Positions 63,336 through 64,000 of a DNA stretch of 64,000 nucleotides are shown here, one piece after another. The DNA comes from Zhengitettix transpicula (Eukaryota > Arthropoda > Insecta > Orthoptera > Tetrigidae). Where the stretch lies: contig CM073594.1 in assembly GCA_037074705.1 (NCBI GenBank), positions 72,526,509 to 72,590,508 on the forward strand, given 5' to 3'. The stretch's first letter is position 1. Each line of letters opens with the position of its first letter. A program made the translations under genes and the position numbers. The notes below the pieces were generated by a model. The model ran no database searches and had not been told where the DNA came from. It saw only the letters and a program-made list of their open reading frames with translations.

Positions 63336-64000
63336 TGGTAGGTTTATTAAATGATAAAGTAAAGCGATATTTTCCAGAATTTATTAATTATTTTACTGAA
63401 CATGAAATAAAATAAATACAAATTATGCGTGTTCAGTTATCCGGGCAAAACAATCGTATCCCCTAATCCCAAGTTAAACGGTTTACGGTAATTCCCCCAG
63501 CCGCGTAAAGGATTGAGACACTTGGCAGTTACCTCGCGTTGATCTTTGGCCGTGATCACATGTGACACCCTCGTTCTCTCGTTTGCGGCTGTACGTCCGT
63601 CTCTGGCGACGGTTCGTCGAGGAGTCTCTCTACTTGCTTTACAGCCCCTTCGCTAGGTGTGAAATATCGATGTTCTCGACCAATTTTCGATCGATCTTTC
63701 CTGAACCAAGAAATGTGATTGGTTCAGACAGTCACGTGTTAATTCAATTTCTGGGATTTTTTGGAGAGACGTTTCCCACGGTGCGACAGTCCAGGTAACT
63801 TCCGAGGATCAGCACTCTACGTGGGTAAGTCCAGACCTTAGGGATTATCTATCCGCCACGACGGCGCCTGGTCAAATTTCAACTTGCCAAGCTCTCAACC
63901 CTTGCTAATATCTAATTATATTAAAATGAAAAATATATATCAATAATAAAACTATCGCGCTACAGTTAAAAATTTTAGTCATTATGATGTCCCTAATGGA
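63336..64000. other. No gene called
   Basis: A GC-richer segment (63480-63840) contains a 78-codon plus-strand frame (63562-63798) that runs into CCAG|GTAACT, a donor-like sequence. No domain is recognised. The remainder is AT-rich. Confidence 0.3.

Noticed and set aside
1..64000. CRISPR arrays, prokaryotic operons, ribosome-binding sites, rRNA genes
   Set aside because: None seen; base composition, transposon content and microsatellites all indicate animal nuclear DNA.

Overview
The window looks like gene-poor, AT-rich animal nuclear DNA, most likely from an arthropod with a large, repeat-dense genome. The evidence is one full-length Ty3/Gypsy-type LTR retrotransposon, Jockey-like non-LTR relics, Helitron-like elements, a tRNA-Val-derived SINE family, fold-back (MITE-like) elements, many degenerate tandem arrays and dinucleotide microsatellites. 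There are no bacterial operons, rRNA genes or CRISPR arrays. I cannot name the species.

The dominant feature is the LTR retrotransposon at 4951-13370, on the minus strand. Its two 700-bp LTRs differ at one position by eye (5244 versus 12964). It has matching target-site duplications and open gag and pol frames. Pol lies in the -1 frame relative to gag, and a T TTA AAC heptamer sits two codons before the gag stop, the classic arrangement for -1 ribosomal frameshifting. It looks like a very recent, possibly still competent insertion. No env gene is recognisable in the 1.4 kb between pol and the 3' LTR.

Layout. 1-4.95 kb: purine-rich tandem array, minus-strand Helitron, second tandem array. 4.95-13.4 kb: the Gypsy element. 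13.4-18.6 kb: a dispersed repeat (second copy at 22.2 kb), plus-strand Helitron, fold-back element, LTR-like copy A. 18.64-18.96 kb: a GC-rich island ending in a probable first coding exon (signal peptide, splice donor), the best host-gene candidate. 19-20.45 kb: a T-rich degenerate tandem array just inside the presumed intron. 21-27 kb: tandem duplication, fold-back elements, a decayed Jockey element. 27-33 kb: two tRNA-Val SINEs, a three-unit array, LTR-like copy B. 36.4-37.3 kb: a second Jockey relic. 39-57 kb: LTR-like copies C to G, palindromes, reverse-transcriptase relics and a run of TGACGTCA sites near 49-52.6 kb with a TATA-type promoter candidate. 57-64 kb: a GC-rich repeat family, a CpG-rich island at 60.6-61.1 kb, LTR-like copy H and a direct-repeat pair.

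The most unusual non-textbook patterns are two. First, an LTR-like repeat family of eight copies; five carry an identical CTGGTACCAG palindrome followed 8-11 nt later by a GTRAGT splice donor, and the two divergent copies have a TATA box and an ATG|GTATGT donor. Second, short segments with a hammerhead-ribozyme-like core (CUGANGA, hairpin, GAAAC) recur at several loci, some as inverted pairs. Most remaining DNA shows no support for genes.
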